Source of the DNA: CAYFZO01 sp965226235 | GTDB lineage: Bacteria; Pseudomonadota; Gammaproteobacteria; Poriferisulfidales; Oxydemutatoraceae | Assembly (NCBI GenBank): GCA_965226235.1 | Contig: OZ245335.1 | Coordinates: forward strand, 992,001-1,056,000 | Length of the DNA: 64,000 bases | Direction: 5' to 3' | In this document: one piece after another, positions 9,363 to 17,501 of the stretch | Layout of the letters: each line of letters opens with the position of its first letter | How positions within the stretch are numbered: the first letter of the stretch is position 1 | The notes under the pieces: model-generated | Seen by the model: only the letters and a program-made list of their open reading frames with translations | Database searches by the model: none | What the model was told of the DNA's origin: nothing | Translations under genes and position numbers: made by a program

Positions 9363-11318
9363 CTATATCTGGTTCACGATCTTTTCAAGCCGGTCGAGTT
9401 CCTTGCTCTTCTTGAGGTACTCGGAGTACGCGTTCCGTGCGCCTTGTATGAGGGTGTCGTAATGAACAATGCGGCTGCCCGGGGAAACGGCAAACATAGA
9501 CGCCTTGACGCGATTGGGATGATCCTTTTCGTCGGCCACGGGTTTGCCGAGAACAAAGACGACCTCAATGTTCGGTGACTTCTTACCTTGCGCGAGGAGT
9601 ATCTTCTCGACCTTGTCGGCGTAGGTCTGCCCCTGCTCCTGCAACTCCAGGAGCTTCATCCTGCGGCCCGCCTTTTTCAACTCGACGATGATGTGCTTCC
9701 CGGCGTAGGTCCGGTAGGCGATGTCGACACGACCAAGCTTTTCCTTCTCCGAAAAGTTGTTCGTGATCACACCTTCCTTGGTGAGGCGTGACTCCATGAG
9801 CTCACTATCGGTGGCACGTTCCCAAGCCGGGTCGAGAAGCCAGAGGTGATCGAACAGGTATTGTTGCAGAACCTTTTCCTTGGCGCCTTCGTCGACGATG
9901 CCCTGGAAGTTTTTGATAGCGTCGAGGCGCGACTTGACGATATCGCGATAGAGCGAAGCTTCCAACGCATCCCTGTCGGCCAACACCGACAGCAGCTTGT
10001 CAACGTCATCGACGCTGGCGATGAGTTCCTCGGTCGATCCACGAATCCGCATCCTCTCGAACGCAAAGATGCCGTGCCGGTATAAGAGCTTCCGGTCATC
10101 TTCTTCGTCAATGGGAAGGGCACTGAGCTTTGCGATCAGCGTCTCCGCGCTCTTCCTGAACCCCTCCGGCAGGGTCTCTAGCCATTCGGTAAGTGCCGGG
10201 GATGTTTCCTTCGCTTTTTCGACTTCGTGCTTGCGCCGCCACTCGGTCCATCGTTTCTCGACCTGCGTAAGACTCGACCGCAGGAACAATAGGAGTTGCC
10301 TGTAGCGCGGATCGTCCTCCTGGACACGCTGGCGATCGCTGGTCGCGATATCGTCCTTGTCGTCCTCATCAAGGAATCTGGCCTCAATCTGCCCGGTCAA
10401 GTACTTGGTGTACAACCGGCCGTCGTTAACTTTATCGAGGATGTTCTCGTGAAACAGGCGGCCGCGCGCGAAGACGACGATACCGTTCAGGTTGCCAGCG
10501 TCTTCATTGTCCAGTTGCTTGGGCAGGCGTGCCGTGCCGATCCAGCCTTTCACACTCCAATCCGCGTCCCAATCATCGGAGCGGTCCGGCAGTTGTTCCT
10601 GCTCCAGCACTTCAGGAATAGAGGACGGGTCCGGCTCGAAGTCCCCGAACGTCCAAAGAAATTGCACGATCGGGAGGTCGCCGCGGTCGTCCGTCGTGAT
10701 CGGCTGGCCATCAATCGTAATCTTGAAGTTATGCGACTCTCCTACGACTGAAAACCGCCGTGCGAGGCGTTTACGAAGCGCTACGGCACCGCGGCCGAGC
10801 CTTTGCCGCTTGATCCCCCGCAGCACGATCTTCGTACCCTTCGTTACCGTGATGTCGCTGGCCGACAGCGGGTCGGGGCAGTAGAACGATTCCTTTTTCA
10901 CCACGGACTGGTGGATTCCTTCGACACTCATGCGAAGGCCATGGGCTTGACCGTTCTTCGCGGACTGCACGTCGATAAGCTTCGCAATCGAAAACAGCGA
11001 GAGCTTGCCGAGACCCTTGCGGCCCATCACCTGGCGGCCCTTGGCCGTGAACTTGCCGTGCACGGTATCTTCCTCACGGCGACGATAACCGACACGAAGA
11101 TATTTCTCGTTCATGTCCTCGATCGTCATACCGACGCCGTCGTCGACGATCTCGATCCGCTCGGTGTTCGGATCGATACTGATCTCAACGTTTTCCGCGT
11201 CCGCATCCCAAGCGTTAGCAACAGCCTCCGTAAGAACGGCGGCTATGTTGCTATAGAGATTGATCCCGAGATGGTCGAGCACATTCAGGTCGACTGTCAT
11301 GCGGTAGGTATCGTGCAT
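9363..11318 (-). CDS. MutL/MORC-like GHKL ATPase with C-terminal PD-(D/E)XK nuclease-like domain
   Basis: A 651-residue protein with a Bergerat-fold ATPase at the N-terminus: N-box EAVANAWDAD (31-40), DDGVGM (59-64) and the GRKGLGK lid motif (99-105). The C-terminal region carries RVDIAYR (D532) followed by IIVELKK (E546, K548), the arrangement of a PD-(D/E)XK nuclease core. MutL-like GHKL ATPases are known partners of C5 methylases in restriction systems, from which eukaryotic MORC proteins have been proposed to derive. Here it follows dcm on the same strand and is the likely restriction subunit. Its ATG overlaps the stop of the preceding ORF (TGATG), suggesting coupled translation. Confidence 0.8.
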   Translation of the reverse strand: MHDTYRMTVDLNVLDHLGINLYSNIAAVLTEAVANAWDADAENVEISIDPNTERIEIVDDGVGMTIEDMNEKYLRVGYRRREEDTVHGKFTAKGRQVMGRKGLGKLSLFSIAKLIDVQSAKNGQAHGLRMSVEGIHQSVVKKESFYCPDPLSASDITVTKGTKIVLRGIKRQRLGRGAVALRKRLARRFSVVGESHNFKITIDGQPITTDDRGDLPIVQFLWTFGDFEPDPSSIPEVLEQEQLPDRSDDWDADWSVKGWIGTARLPKQLDNEDAGNLNGIVVFARGRLFHENILDKVNDGRLYTKYLTGQIEARFLDEDDKDDIATSDRQRVQEDDPRYRQLLLFLRSSLTQVEKRWTEWRRKHEVEKAKETSPALTEWLETLPEGFRKSAETLIAKLSALPIDEEDDRKLLYRHGIFAFERMRIRGSTEELIASVDDVDKLLSVLADRDALEASLYRDIVKSRLDAIKNFQGIVDEGAKEKVLQQYLFDHLWLLDPAWERATDSELMESRLTKEGVITNNFSEKEKLGRVDIAYRTYAGKHIIVELKKAGRRMKLLELQEQGQTYADKVEKILLAQGKKSPNIEVVFVLGKPVADEKDHPNRVKASMFAVSPGSRIVHYDTLIQGARNAYSEYLKKSKELDRLEKIVNQI

Positions 11319-11900
11319 CAGCCTGCTCCCTCCATCAAGAATAAATCCCCTTTGAGCACCTGTTGAAAATCGCCAGCACGAAGCTCGTCTGTTGACTGCG
11401 TCGAGACCCGCGTTCTCGTGCCCCCGCGGGCGCGAAATTTGTTCAAGAGTGATAGTCTACGAAGTACTTCGCGACGCGCCCCTTCATTGATAGTAAAACG
11501 TTTGTTTGACTTTTCCGGCAAGTAATCTACCTCATGGAAATCATGCTCAAGATCCAAACCTTCCCACCCAAATGCCCTGATTATCTCATGGTCCAACAAC
11601 CTCTGAATTTCTCTCAGACCACCTATCCGGGATTCCTTTTCAGACTCATCGTGAACAAGATTATACAGTTGGGTCAACCCACATTCTCTCGCTGATAGAG
11701 CATCACATCTGATTGAATAATATCTCTTCCCAATTGACGCTACGTCTTCAACCTGGGAAAAGGAAACGTTTCGACGCAAAGAGATCGTAGCTATCTTCAG
11801 GAAATACCACGACCTCAGCCGCGAAAATTGTTTGTGTCGGATAAAAGTCGAACGAATTAGTCTTGCTTGTTCTCGCCCCTTGCTACAGAGCGAAGAGATA
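11318..11900 (-). pseudogene. C-terminal fragment of a type IIG/MmeI-like DNA methyltransferase
   Basis: The frame between dcm and the ATPase gene encodes roughly 190 residues with no methylase catalytic motifs. The segment LTQLYNLVHDESE, then LDHEIIRAFGWEGLDL, FHEVDYLP and ARREVLRRLSLLN resembles the extreme C-terminus of large type IIG/IIL (Eco57I/MmeI-like) methylase-nucleases. No ATG lies near the upstream end; the frame runs on into dcm in another phase. The 3' end overlaps the ATPase start (TGATG). It may be a deletion remnant or a stand-alone specificity/adaptor piece kept by coupling. Local base composition is AT-rich (about 40% G+C). Confidence 0.6.
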
Positions 11901-13010
11901 TCAAGCGGTTCGCTCCTGTAGTCCAAGCCGTCCCGCAACGTGAAGGGCGATGCTCTGCCCGATCGCCGCCCCAAGCTTGACCGGAACGGCATTGCCGATG
12001 AGGCGGCCGACGATCTTCCTGTAGATGGGACCGCCCTTCGGAACAAACTGATAGGTTTTCGGAAAGCTCTGGAGAATCGCCCCTTCGCGCAAAGAAATGG
12101 CGCGATCTTGGTCGGGATGCCCGAACCGACCATTACCGAAGCCGTAGTATTGTGTCGTCATCGTCGGGGATGGATTGGCCCAGGTCATCCGGCCATAAAC
12201 ACTGGGATAGGTCCTGCCCGACTGCTTCCGATGGCAGGCGGCACGAAGGCTCTTGTCCCAGTCGCGCCAGGTCCCTCCCGGCTTGGATGCGCGAATGCGC
12301 TTCAGGTTGAGCAGCGACAATTCGCATGCCTGATGTAACGGATCTTCTTCGTAAACTTCCCCAGCCTCCAGCGGAGGCATGTCGCCGATGGCCTTCCTGA
12401 CTGTTACGCGACGACCTTCCGGCGTCGTGGGGTCGATCAGTTGTATCGGGCCGAGCGTCGAGGCCAACAAGACGAGCCTTTGCCGTTGTTGCGGGACCCC
12501 ATAGTCGGCGCAATTGACGACACCGTAGAAAACTTCGAATCCTCCATCCTTGAGGACGGCCACGAAATCCGCGAACACGTCCTCACGCTCCAGGGGTGGG
12601 ACGTTTTCCATCGTGACGAGATGCGGGCGTGTCTCCTCGACGAGGCGTGAAAAATGCTCCAGGAGGTTCCAGCGTTCGTCGGACGGGCAGGACCATGTTT
12701 GGCTGTAGGTGGAAAACGGCTGGCATGGCGCACAACCTGCCAGCAGCTTGAAGGAAGCGTCGCCGAATGCCTCGGAAAAATTGGCGGAGGTGATCTCCTC
12801 AACCGACTTCAACAAAAAGGAAGCATTGTTGTTCTCGGTGTAGGGGTACTCGCAAGCCGGGTCGATATCAATGCCGAGCCGGACATCAATGCCAGCGGCC
12901 TCCAGTCCGCGCGTGAGCCCACCCGCGCCGCAAAAGAGATCAATGCTGCGGATCGATGCCGCAATTTCTCTTAGTTTCGCTTTCCCGTTCTGTTGATTAT
13001 TCTTCGACAT
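11901..13010 (-). CDS. DNA (cytosine-5)-methyltransferase
   Basis: A 369-residue C5 methylase that would protect host DNA from the island's restriction activity. Motif I is DLFCGAGGLT (24-33), motif IV GCAPCQPFS has the catalytic C96, motif VI is MENVPP (E135), motif VIII is QQRQRLVL, and motif X is near RLIGNAVPV at the C-terminus. The target-recognition region between motifs VIII and IX is short. A clear GGGGA ribosome site precedes the ATG. It is the first large gene of the island. The target sequence cannot be predicted. Confidence 0.93.
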   Translation of the reverse strand: MSKNNQQNGKAKLREIAASIRSIDLFCGAGGLTRGLEAAGIDVRLGIDIDPACEYPYTENNNASFLLKSVEEITSANFSEAFGDASFKLLAGCAPCQPFSTYSQTWSCPSDERWNLLEHFSRLVEETRPHLVTMENVPPLEREDVFADFVAVLKDGGFEVFYGVVNCADYGVPQQRQRLVLLASTLGPIQLIDPTTPEGRRVTVRKAIGDMPPLEAGEVYEEDPLHQACELSLLNLKRIRASKPGGTWRDWDKSLRAACHRKQSGRTYPSVYGRMTWANPSPTMTTQYYGFGNGRFGHPDQDRAISLREGAILQSFPKTYQFVPKGGPIYRKIVGRLIGNAVPVKLGAAIGQSIALHVAGRLGLQERTA

Positions 13011-13091
13011 TTAGTCCCCTTTTTTGCGTCGATGTTCCTTCTCCGGGCCGGTGTCCTTGTGGCTGGCACCCAACGGGACAGCACCCATCCA

Positions 13092-13232
13092 TCAGCGTTC
13101 AGCCACGTAGCCGCGCATGAACTCCCGCACGACCGGGGCGGCAGGACGATCCTCGGCCCGGCAGGCTTCGGCGAAGGCGCGCCGCAGCTCTTCGTCGATC
13201 CAGATCTTAAATGCAACACCCTTCCGCGTCAT
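13092..13232 (-). CDS. Small ribbon-helix-helix (antitoxin-type) protein
   Basis: A 46-residue ORF starting at an internal ATG: VAFKIWIDEELRRAF, then EDRPAAPVVREFMRGYV, the beta-helix-helix pattern of CopG/RelB-type DNA-binding antitoxins. No toxin partner is adjacent. It sits 81 bases upstream of dcm on the same strand, so it could act as an autoregulator of the R-M genes, but this is inference. The frame remains open upstream into the 482-bp repeat; I chose the ATG that begins directly before the RHH strand. Confidence 0.55.
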   Translation of the reverse strand: MTRKGVAFKIWIDEELRRAFAEACRAEDRPAAPVVREFMRGYVAER

Positions 13233-13300
13233 GCTGAAAGTGTACCCAGTGTGCCTGCATTTGGGTACCGCAGATATGCTGGCATCTGGCGGTGTAGAAT

Positions 13301-13704
13301 CAACCGGGGATACCCCCGGGATCATCGACTACCAGGACGCGGTCGTCGGCCCCGTGAGTTACGATTTGGTTTCCTTGTTAAAAGACTGCTACCTCGCATG
13401 GCCACCGGCAAAGATACGGCGATGGGTTCTGTACTTCCTGCGGCAATACCGCGACGCGTTCGGTGATGAACCGGACCCAAAGGTGTTCATACGTTGGCTT
13501 GACCTGATGGGAATGCAAAGGCATTTCAAAGCCAGCGGCATTTTTGCGCGGCTGTACCACCGGGATAAAAAAAGCGGCTACCTGAAAGATATCCCCCGGA
13601 CGCTCGGCTACATCCGTAGCTGCTCCAAACACTACCCCGAGTTTGCGGATCTAAGCCTCCGCATGGACGAAATCCTGCGGGCGACACTGGCGAAGCAGCG
13701 GTGA
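13301..13704 (+). pseudogene. Duplicated 3' portion of amgK
   Basis: This encodes AmgK residues about 209-342, identical in amino acids to the full gene, including the metal-binding DYQDAV but lacking the catalytic HRDYH loop. The open frame continues upstream to an ATG at 13117 inside the island, antisense to the RHH gene. Such a 195-residue hybrid could be translated and keep coupling to murU, but it cannot be a working kinase. Confidence 0.85.
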
Positions 13705-13782
13705 AAGCCATGATCCTCGCGGCGGGCGAAGGCACGCGCCTGCGTCCGCTGACCAACCGGGTACCCAAACCGCTGATCCGCA
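13301..13782 (+). repeat. 482-bp direct repeat, right copy
   Basis: The right-hand copy of 8620-9101, with two mismatches. It supplies the 5' end of the intact murU, so the insertion left one complete amgK (left) and one complete murU (right). Confidence 0.95.
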
Positions 13783-14360
13783 TTGGGCCGTGCACCCTGA
13801 TAGAAAGGCACCTGCGACGGCTGGCGAACGCTGGCTTCACACAGATCGTGGTGAACGTTCGCTACAAAAAGCAGTTGCTCGTGGAGACGCTCGGAGACGG
13901 CGCAAACTACGGGGTGGACATAAGCTATTCGGACGAAAGCGACTCGGTGCTCGATACCGGCGGTGGCATCAAAAGAGCGCTACCGCTGCTCGGCAACGAC
14001 GTGTTCCTGGTGATCAATGCCGACGTATACACGGATTGGCAGCCCGCAACGTTCGATCTACCCACGGACAAGCAAGCCCATCTATTGTTGGTGAACAACC
14101 CCCGGCACCACCCTGGCGGGGATTTTTCTCTGGAGCGCGGCGTGGTTACGCTGGCGGGGAAAACCCGCCTGACTTATGCCGGCATTGGCTATTACCGGCC
14201 TGCGCTGTTTGCAACGGTGCCGGAGAGGCGCTTCAAGCTCGCGCAAGTGCTCGCAACAGCGATCGCCAGGCACAAAATCAGCGGAGAACATTGCGACGAT
14301 TTCTGGGCGGATGTGGGCACGCCGGAAAGCCTCGCCGAACTAAAACATCTAAAGAAGTAG
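13701..14360 (+). CDS. murU: N-acetylmuramate-1-phosphate uridylyltransferase MurU
   Basis: A 219-residue nucleotidyltransferase that converts MurNAc-1-phosphate and UTP to UDP-MurNAc, the step after AmgK in peptidoglycan recycling. The N-terminus has LAAGEGTRLRPL, with VPKPL next, and DTGGGIKRALP and INADVYTDW (metal-binding Asp) further on. It begins with GTG overlapping the end of the amgK fragment, whereas the truncated left copy has ATG. The island separates it from the amgK upstream region by about 4.7 kb, so it needs read-through or a promoter in the island or repeat. Confidence 0.92.
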   Translation: MKAMILAAGEGTRLRPLTNRVPKPLIRIGPCTLIERHLRRLANAGFTQIVVNVRYKKQLLVETLGDGANYGVDISYSDESDSVLDTGGGIKRALPLLGNDVFLVINADVYTDWQPATFDLPTDKQAHLLLVNNPRHHPGGDFSLERGVVTLAGKTRLTYAGIGYYRPALFATVPERRFKLAQVLATAIARHKISGEHCDDFWADVGTPESLAELKHLKK

Positions 14361-14372
14361 AACGAACCCTTT

Positions 14373-15236
14373 TCAGTTGGCTATAGAAGCCTCGACGAAT
14401 GCTTTGAGATAGCCACGGAAGGCTCGCCACACAGGTCCGGGTACCCCGCTCCCCACGGGTTCTCCGTTGAGCCGGGTCACCGGCACGATTTCCTTGGTCG
14501 AGCTACTCATCCAGATCTCTTCAGCCACCTCGAGTTCTGCTGCTGTAATCCAGCGTTCGCGCGCTTCGACGCCATGCTGCCCGGCGAGCGTGAGCAATAC
14601 GCCGCGGGTCACACCGGGCAATATACGCGAATCGATTGGCGTGGTCGACAAGACACCGTCTTTGACGATGAATACGTTTGAAGAGGAGCTCTCGGTGACC
14701 AAATTATCGTGCAGCAAAATCACGTCGTACGCGCTTTCGCTCGCTGCGCGCATTTTTATCATCACGTTGGCAACCAGACTCGTGGTCTTTATATCACACC
14801 TCGCCCAACGAATATCCTCTCCGGTAACCACCGTGACGCCCTCTTCAAATACCGTGCGAGGCAACGGCCTTGCGGGCATCGCCATCGCGAACGCCGTTGG
14901 AACCGTCCCTTCACGCGGCATGTGGTCGCGTGGCCCGACACCACGGCTGATCTGCACATACAAGCTCGGTTCGTCACCTGCAAACCCCTGAATCAGGGCA
15001 TCGAGTATCGCTTCCCACTCTTCGCACGTATGCACCGAATCGATGCCGATCGCCGACAAGCTGCGTTCGAGCCGCTCGAAGTGAGTTACCCACCCAAACA
15101 TTCTGCCGTTGTAAACCGGCACCATTTCGTACACGGCGTCGCCGAACAAAAACCCACGATCGAGAGGATCCATGCGGCACTCTCCAACCGTCATGAATCG
15201 CCCGTTCAGATAGGCGGGTGCGTTTGCCGGGGTCAA
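14373..15236 (-). CDS. dat: D-amino acid aminotransferase (class IV PLP)
   Basis: A 287-residue fold-type IV aminotransferase. AYLNGRF at the N-terminus, DRGFLFGDAVYEMVPVY, the lysine in DIKTTSLVANV and the ESSSSNVFIVKDG segment match D-alanine transaminases, which make D-glutamate and D-alanine for peptidoglycan. The start appears to be TTG at 15236, overlapping the dacA stop (TTGA); the first internal ATG (15194) would remove the conserved YLNG strand. It lies next to dacA, as in many gammaproteobacteria. Branched-chain aminotransferase is less likely given the length and context. Confidence 0.87.
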   Translation of the reverse strand: MTPANAPAYLNGRFMTVGECRMDPLDRGFLFGDAVYEMVPVYNGRMFGWVTHFERLERSLSAIGIDSVHTCEEWEAILDALIQGFAGDEPSLYVQISRGVGPRDHMPREGTVPTAFAMAMPARPLPRTVFEEGVTVVTGEDIRWARCDIKTTSLVANVMIKMRAASESAYDVILLHDNLVTESSSSNVFIVKDGVLSTTPIDSRILPGVTRGVLLTLAGQHGVEARERWITAAELEVAEEIWMSSSTKEIVPVTRLNGEPVGSGVPGPVWRAFRGYLKAFVEASIAN

Positions 15237-16387
15237 AACAGCTTCAATATCCAGTCATACATGCGGCTCAGAAGTGCTCCCTGCGATATATCCGAAAGCG
15301 CCAACAACGGTGCCTCCTGGCTGAAGTCGGCGTAAGACACCTTGATCTCTCCGAGCGGCTGCATCTTTACGACCGGGGCGTCTACTTCTTCAATCAGACG
15401 ACTTGCAACTTCAACTTTATTCTTGGTGCCGCGAGGAAAAGTGATGTAAAAATCCTCTCGCACGCCAACCGGCAGAAATTTTCTCTCTCCGCCCCAGACC
15501 CGGATCTCGTGGATCGGCTGCATGGCCTGATAAAGCCGTTGCGTGGAAAAAAACCTGAACCCATAATCGAGCAACGTCTCGGTCTGATCCAGGCGCAATG
15601 ATTCTCCTTTGCTGCCGAGTATCACCGAGATCAAACGCATATCTCCCCGAGTCGCAGACGCCGCGAGGCAGTACTGCGCGGCGTTGGTATAGCCGGTCTT
15701 CAACCCATCCACACCTCCGCCTCTCCATAAAAGACTGTTCCGGTTGGGCTGCTTGATATTGTTGTAGGTGAACTCTTTCACCGAGTACATGGCGTAACGC
15801 TCGGGGAAATCCCTGATCAAGGCTCGTGACAATAACGCGATATCTCGAGCGCTCATCTTATGCCCGGAATCAGGCAGCCCGGAAGCGTTGGAAAAACTCG
15901 ACGAGGTCATTCCCAACTCGATCGCCTTCCGGTTCATGAAATCGACAAACGCCGGTTCGGAACCGGCGATATACTCGGCCAGCGCAACGCTGGCATCGTT
16001 GCCAGACTGCACCACCATTCCCATGATCAGGTCATTCAATTTCACCATGGATTTTTCCTTTATAAACATGCGTGAACCTTCCATCTTCCAGGCGCGTTCA
16101 CTGACCTTGACCTCGTCTTCAAGGCTGATAAGACCCTTTTCCAACGCCTCGTAGACAAGATACGCGGTCATCAGCTTGGTGATGCTGGCTGGGTCGACTG
16201 CCGCGTCGGCGTTCTTTTGCGCGATCACGGCACCACTGTAAAAATCCGTCAGAATATAACTGCTGACGCCAAAGTCAGGTGCTTCGGGTATAACCGTCCA
16301 GTCCGATGAACACGGCAAACCAAACGAGGCCAAAGCTATCCCCAAGGCTGCTTTCGCTGCTTTCCGGCGCAATCCGGAAACGGTCAT
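15233..16387 (-). CDS. dacA: D-alanyl-D-alanine carboxypeptidase (PBP5/6 type)
   Basis: A periplasmic serine carboxypeptidase that trims peptidoglycan pentapeptides. From the ATG at 16387 it has 384 residues with a signal-like N-terminus (RRKAAKAALGIALASFG). The active-site triad of motifs is SITK (S68, K71), SGN (128-130) and KTG (K230). A C-terminal PBP5_C beta domain and an amphipathic end (LLSRMYDWILKLF) fit membrane anchoring. The frame is open 40 codons further upstream, but those residues precede the signal peptide and overlap the mltB end. Confidence 0.93.
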   Translation of the reverse strand: MTVSGLRRKAAKAALGIALASFGLPCSSDWTVIPEAPDFGVSSYILTDFYSGAVIAQKNADAAVDPASITKLMTAYLVYEALEKGLISLEDEVKVSERAWKMEGSRMFIKEKSMVKLNDLIMGMVVQSGNDASVALAEYIAGSEPAFVDFMNRKAIELGMTSSSFSNASGLPDSGHKMSARDIALLSRALIRDFPERYAMYSVKEFTYNNIKQPNRNSLLWRGGGVDGLKTGYTNAAQYCLAASATRGDMRLISVILGSKGESLRLDQTETLLDYGFRFFSTQRLYQAMQPIHEIRVWGGERKFLPVGVREDFYITFPRGTKNKVEVASRLIEEVDAPVVKMQPLGEIKVSYADFSQEAPLLALSDISQGALLSRMYDWILKLF

Positions 16388-16496
16388 TATTTTGTTCTGG
16401 CCCACACAGGCTCCTGTCGGCAAAGTCGGCCTCCTCGATCTACACGCGGCAGCATCCAACAAAGGCGCGCGCCGCATGCGCCCGAGGATCCCTGGA

Positions 16497-17501
16497 TTAG
16501 CCTCCACTGTCGTCGGAATACCGTTGTTCTATCAGTTTGCTGATCTGGTAGACCGCCATCGCATAGCGACGGCTGTGATTGTAGCGGCTGATGACGTAGA
16601 AGTTGTGGTAGGTGCCCCAATACTCGTGCACCCCGTCCTCGATTTCAAACGCGGCAACCGAAAACAGCGGTTCCTCCTCGACCAGCCCCGAAATACCCGT
16701 TATTCCATAGTTGTGTATGCCCGAGCGAGACAGCCAGGGCCTGAGCTCCTTGTTGAGCGGCCAGTTCCCCGGGGTACCCGCCAACTCGATCCGGTTGGCA
16801 ACCGTGCCGCCGTATCTCCAACCGTGCCTCGCAAGATAGTTCGCGATGCTTGCCAGCGCGTCCGGCGTCTGCCACAGGTTACGTTTCCCGTCGCCGTCAA
16901 AGTCAACCGCGTAATAGCGGTAACTGCTCGGCATAAACTGGCTGAACCCGACGGCCCCGGAAATCGAGCCCTTGAGCTTTGCCAGATCGAAACCTTCTTC
17001 TCTTCCAAGCAGCAGCATCTCGGTCAATTCGCCACGAAAAAACGAGGCCCGACGAGGATAATCAAACCCCAGGGTAACCAACGCATCAAGCACCGGCGTA
17101 CGTCCGAGGGTTCTGCCGTAATACGTCTCGACCCCGGCTATCGCCAGCAGGATGGATGCGGGTACCCGGTATTCTTGCTCGATACTCGCCAGAAGCTGCG
17201 CGTGCGACTTCCAGAAAGCCGCTCCTTGCGCTACGCGTGCGTCATCAAAAAATATCTTTCTATACTCGTACCAAGGCTTTGCTTCCGGTTGATTCTCCAT
17301 CACCCGGATCACGACGCCTTGCCGCTCGACATCCGAAAACAACCCGCTCAGGTAAGCGCGGTCAAAACCGTGCTGCTCTGCCAGCGTGTCGATGTAGTCC
17401 TGTATGTCATCGCGCTCGGTGTAATCTCCCGCGTACGCGACAGCGTGCATGGTCAGGGAAATCTGCATGCAAAGCAGAAAAATGCAACAGCGATTCCTCA
17501 A
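16497..17501 (-). CDS. mltB: Lytic murein transglycosylase B
   Basis: A 334-residue soluble lytic transglycosylase that cleaves MurNAc-GlcNAc bonds. The catalytic glutamate is E125 in AIAGVETYYGR, followed by GAVGFSQFMPSSY and a C-terminal region matching SltB/MltB. The N-terminus is a secretion signal (about 24 residues, ending AVAYA). The start is TTG, overlapping the rodA stop. A lipobox is not obvious, so a periplasmic location is more likely than outer-membrane lipoprotein. It belongs to the mrdA-rodA-mltB-dacA-dat row. Confidence 0.9.
   Translation of the reverse strand: MRNRCCIFLLCMQISLTMHAVAYAGDYTERDDIQDYIDTLAEQHGFDRAYLSGLFSDVERQGVVIRVMENQPEAKPWYEYRKIFFDDARVAQGAAFWKSHAQLLASIEQEYRVPASILLAIAGVETYYGRTLGRTPVLDALVTLGFDYPRRASFFRGELTEMLLLGREEGFDLAKLKGSISGAVGFSQFMPSSYRYYAVDFDGDGKRNLWQTPDALASIANYLARHGWRYGGTVANRIELAGTPGNWPLNKELRPWLSRSGIHNYGITGISGLVEEEPLFSVAAFEIEDGVHEYWGTYHNFYVISRYNHSRRYAMAVYQISKLIEQRYSDDSGG

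Larger units (their letters stand above)
9102..13300 (-). mobile_element. Restriction-modification island inserted with long target duplication
   Basis: A 4.2-kb insert lies between the two copies of the 482-bp amgK-murU repeat. All its genes are on the minus strand: a small RHH protein, a C5 methylase, a type IIG-like C-terminal fragment and a GHKL ATPase-nuclease. There is no integrase or transposase. Part of it is AT-richer than the flanks (the line 11701-11760 has 24 G/C in 60). Bases 9116-9362, downstream of the ATPase gene, hold no gene I can support. Confidence 0.85.
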
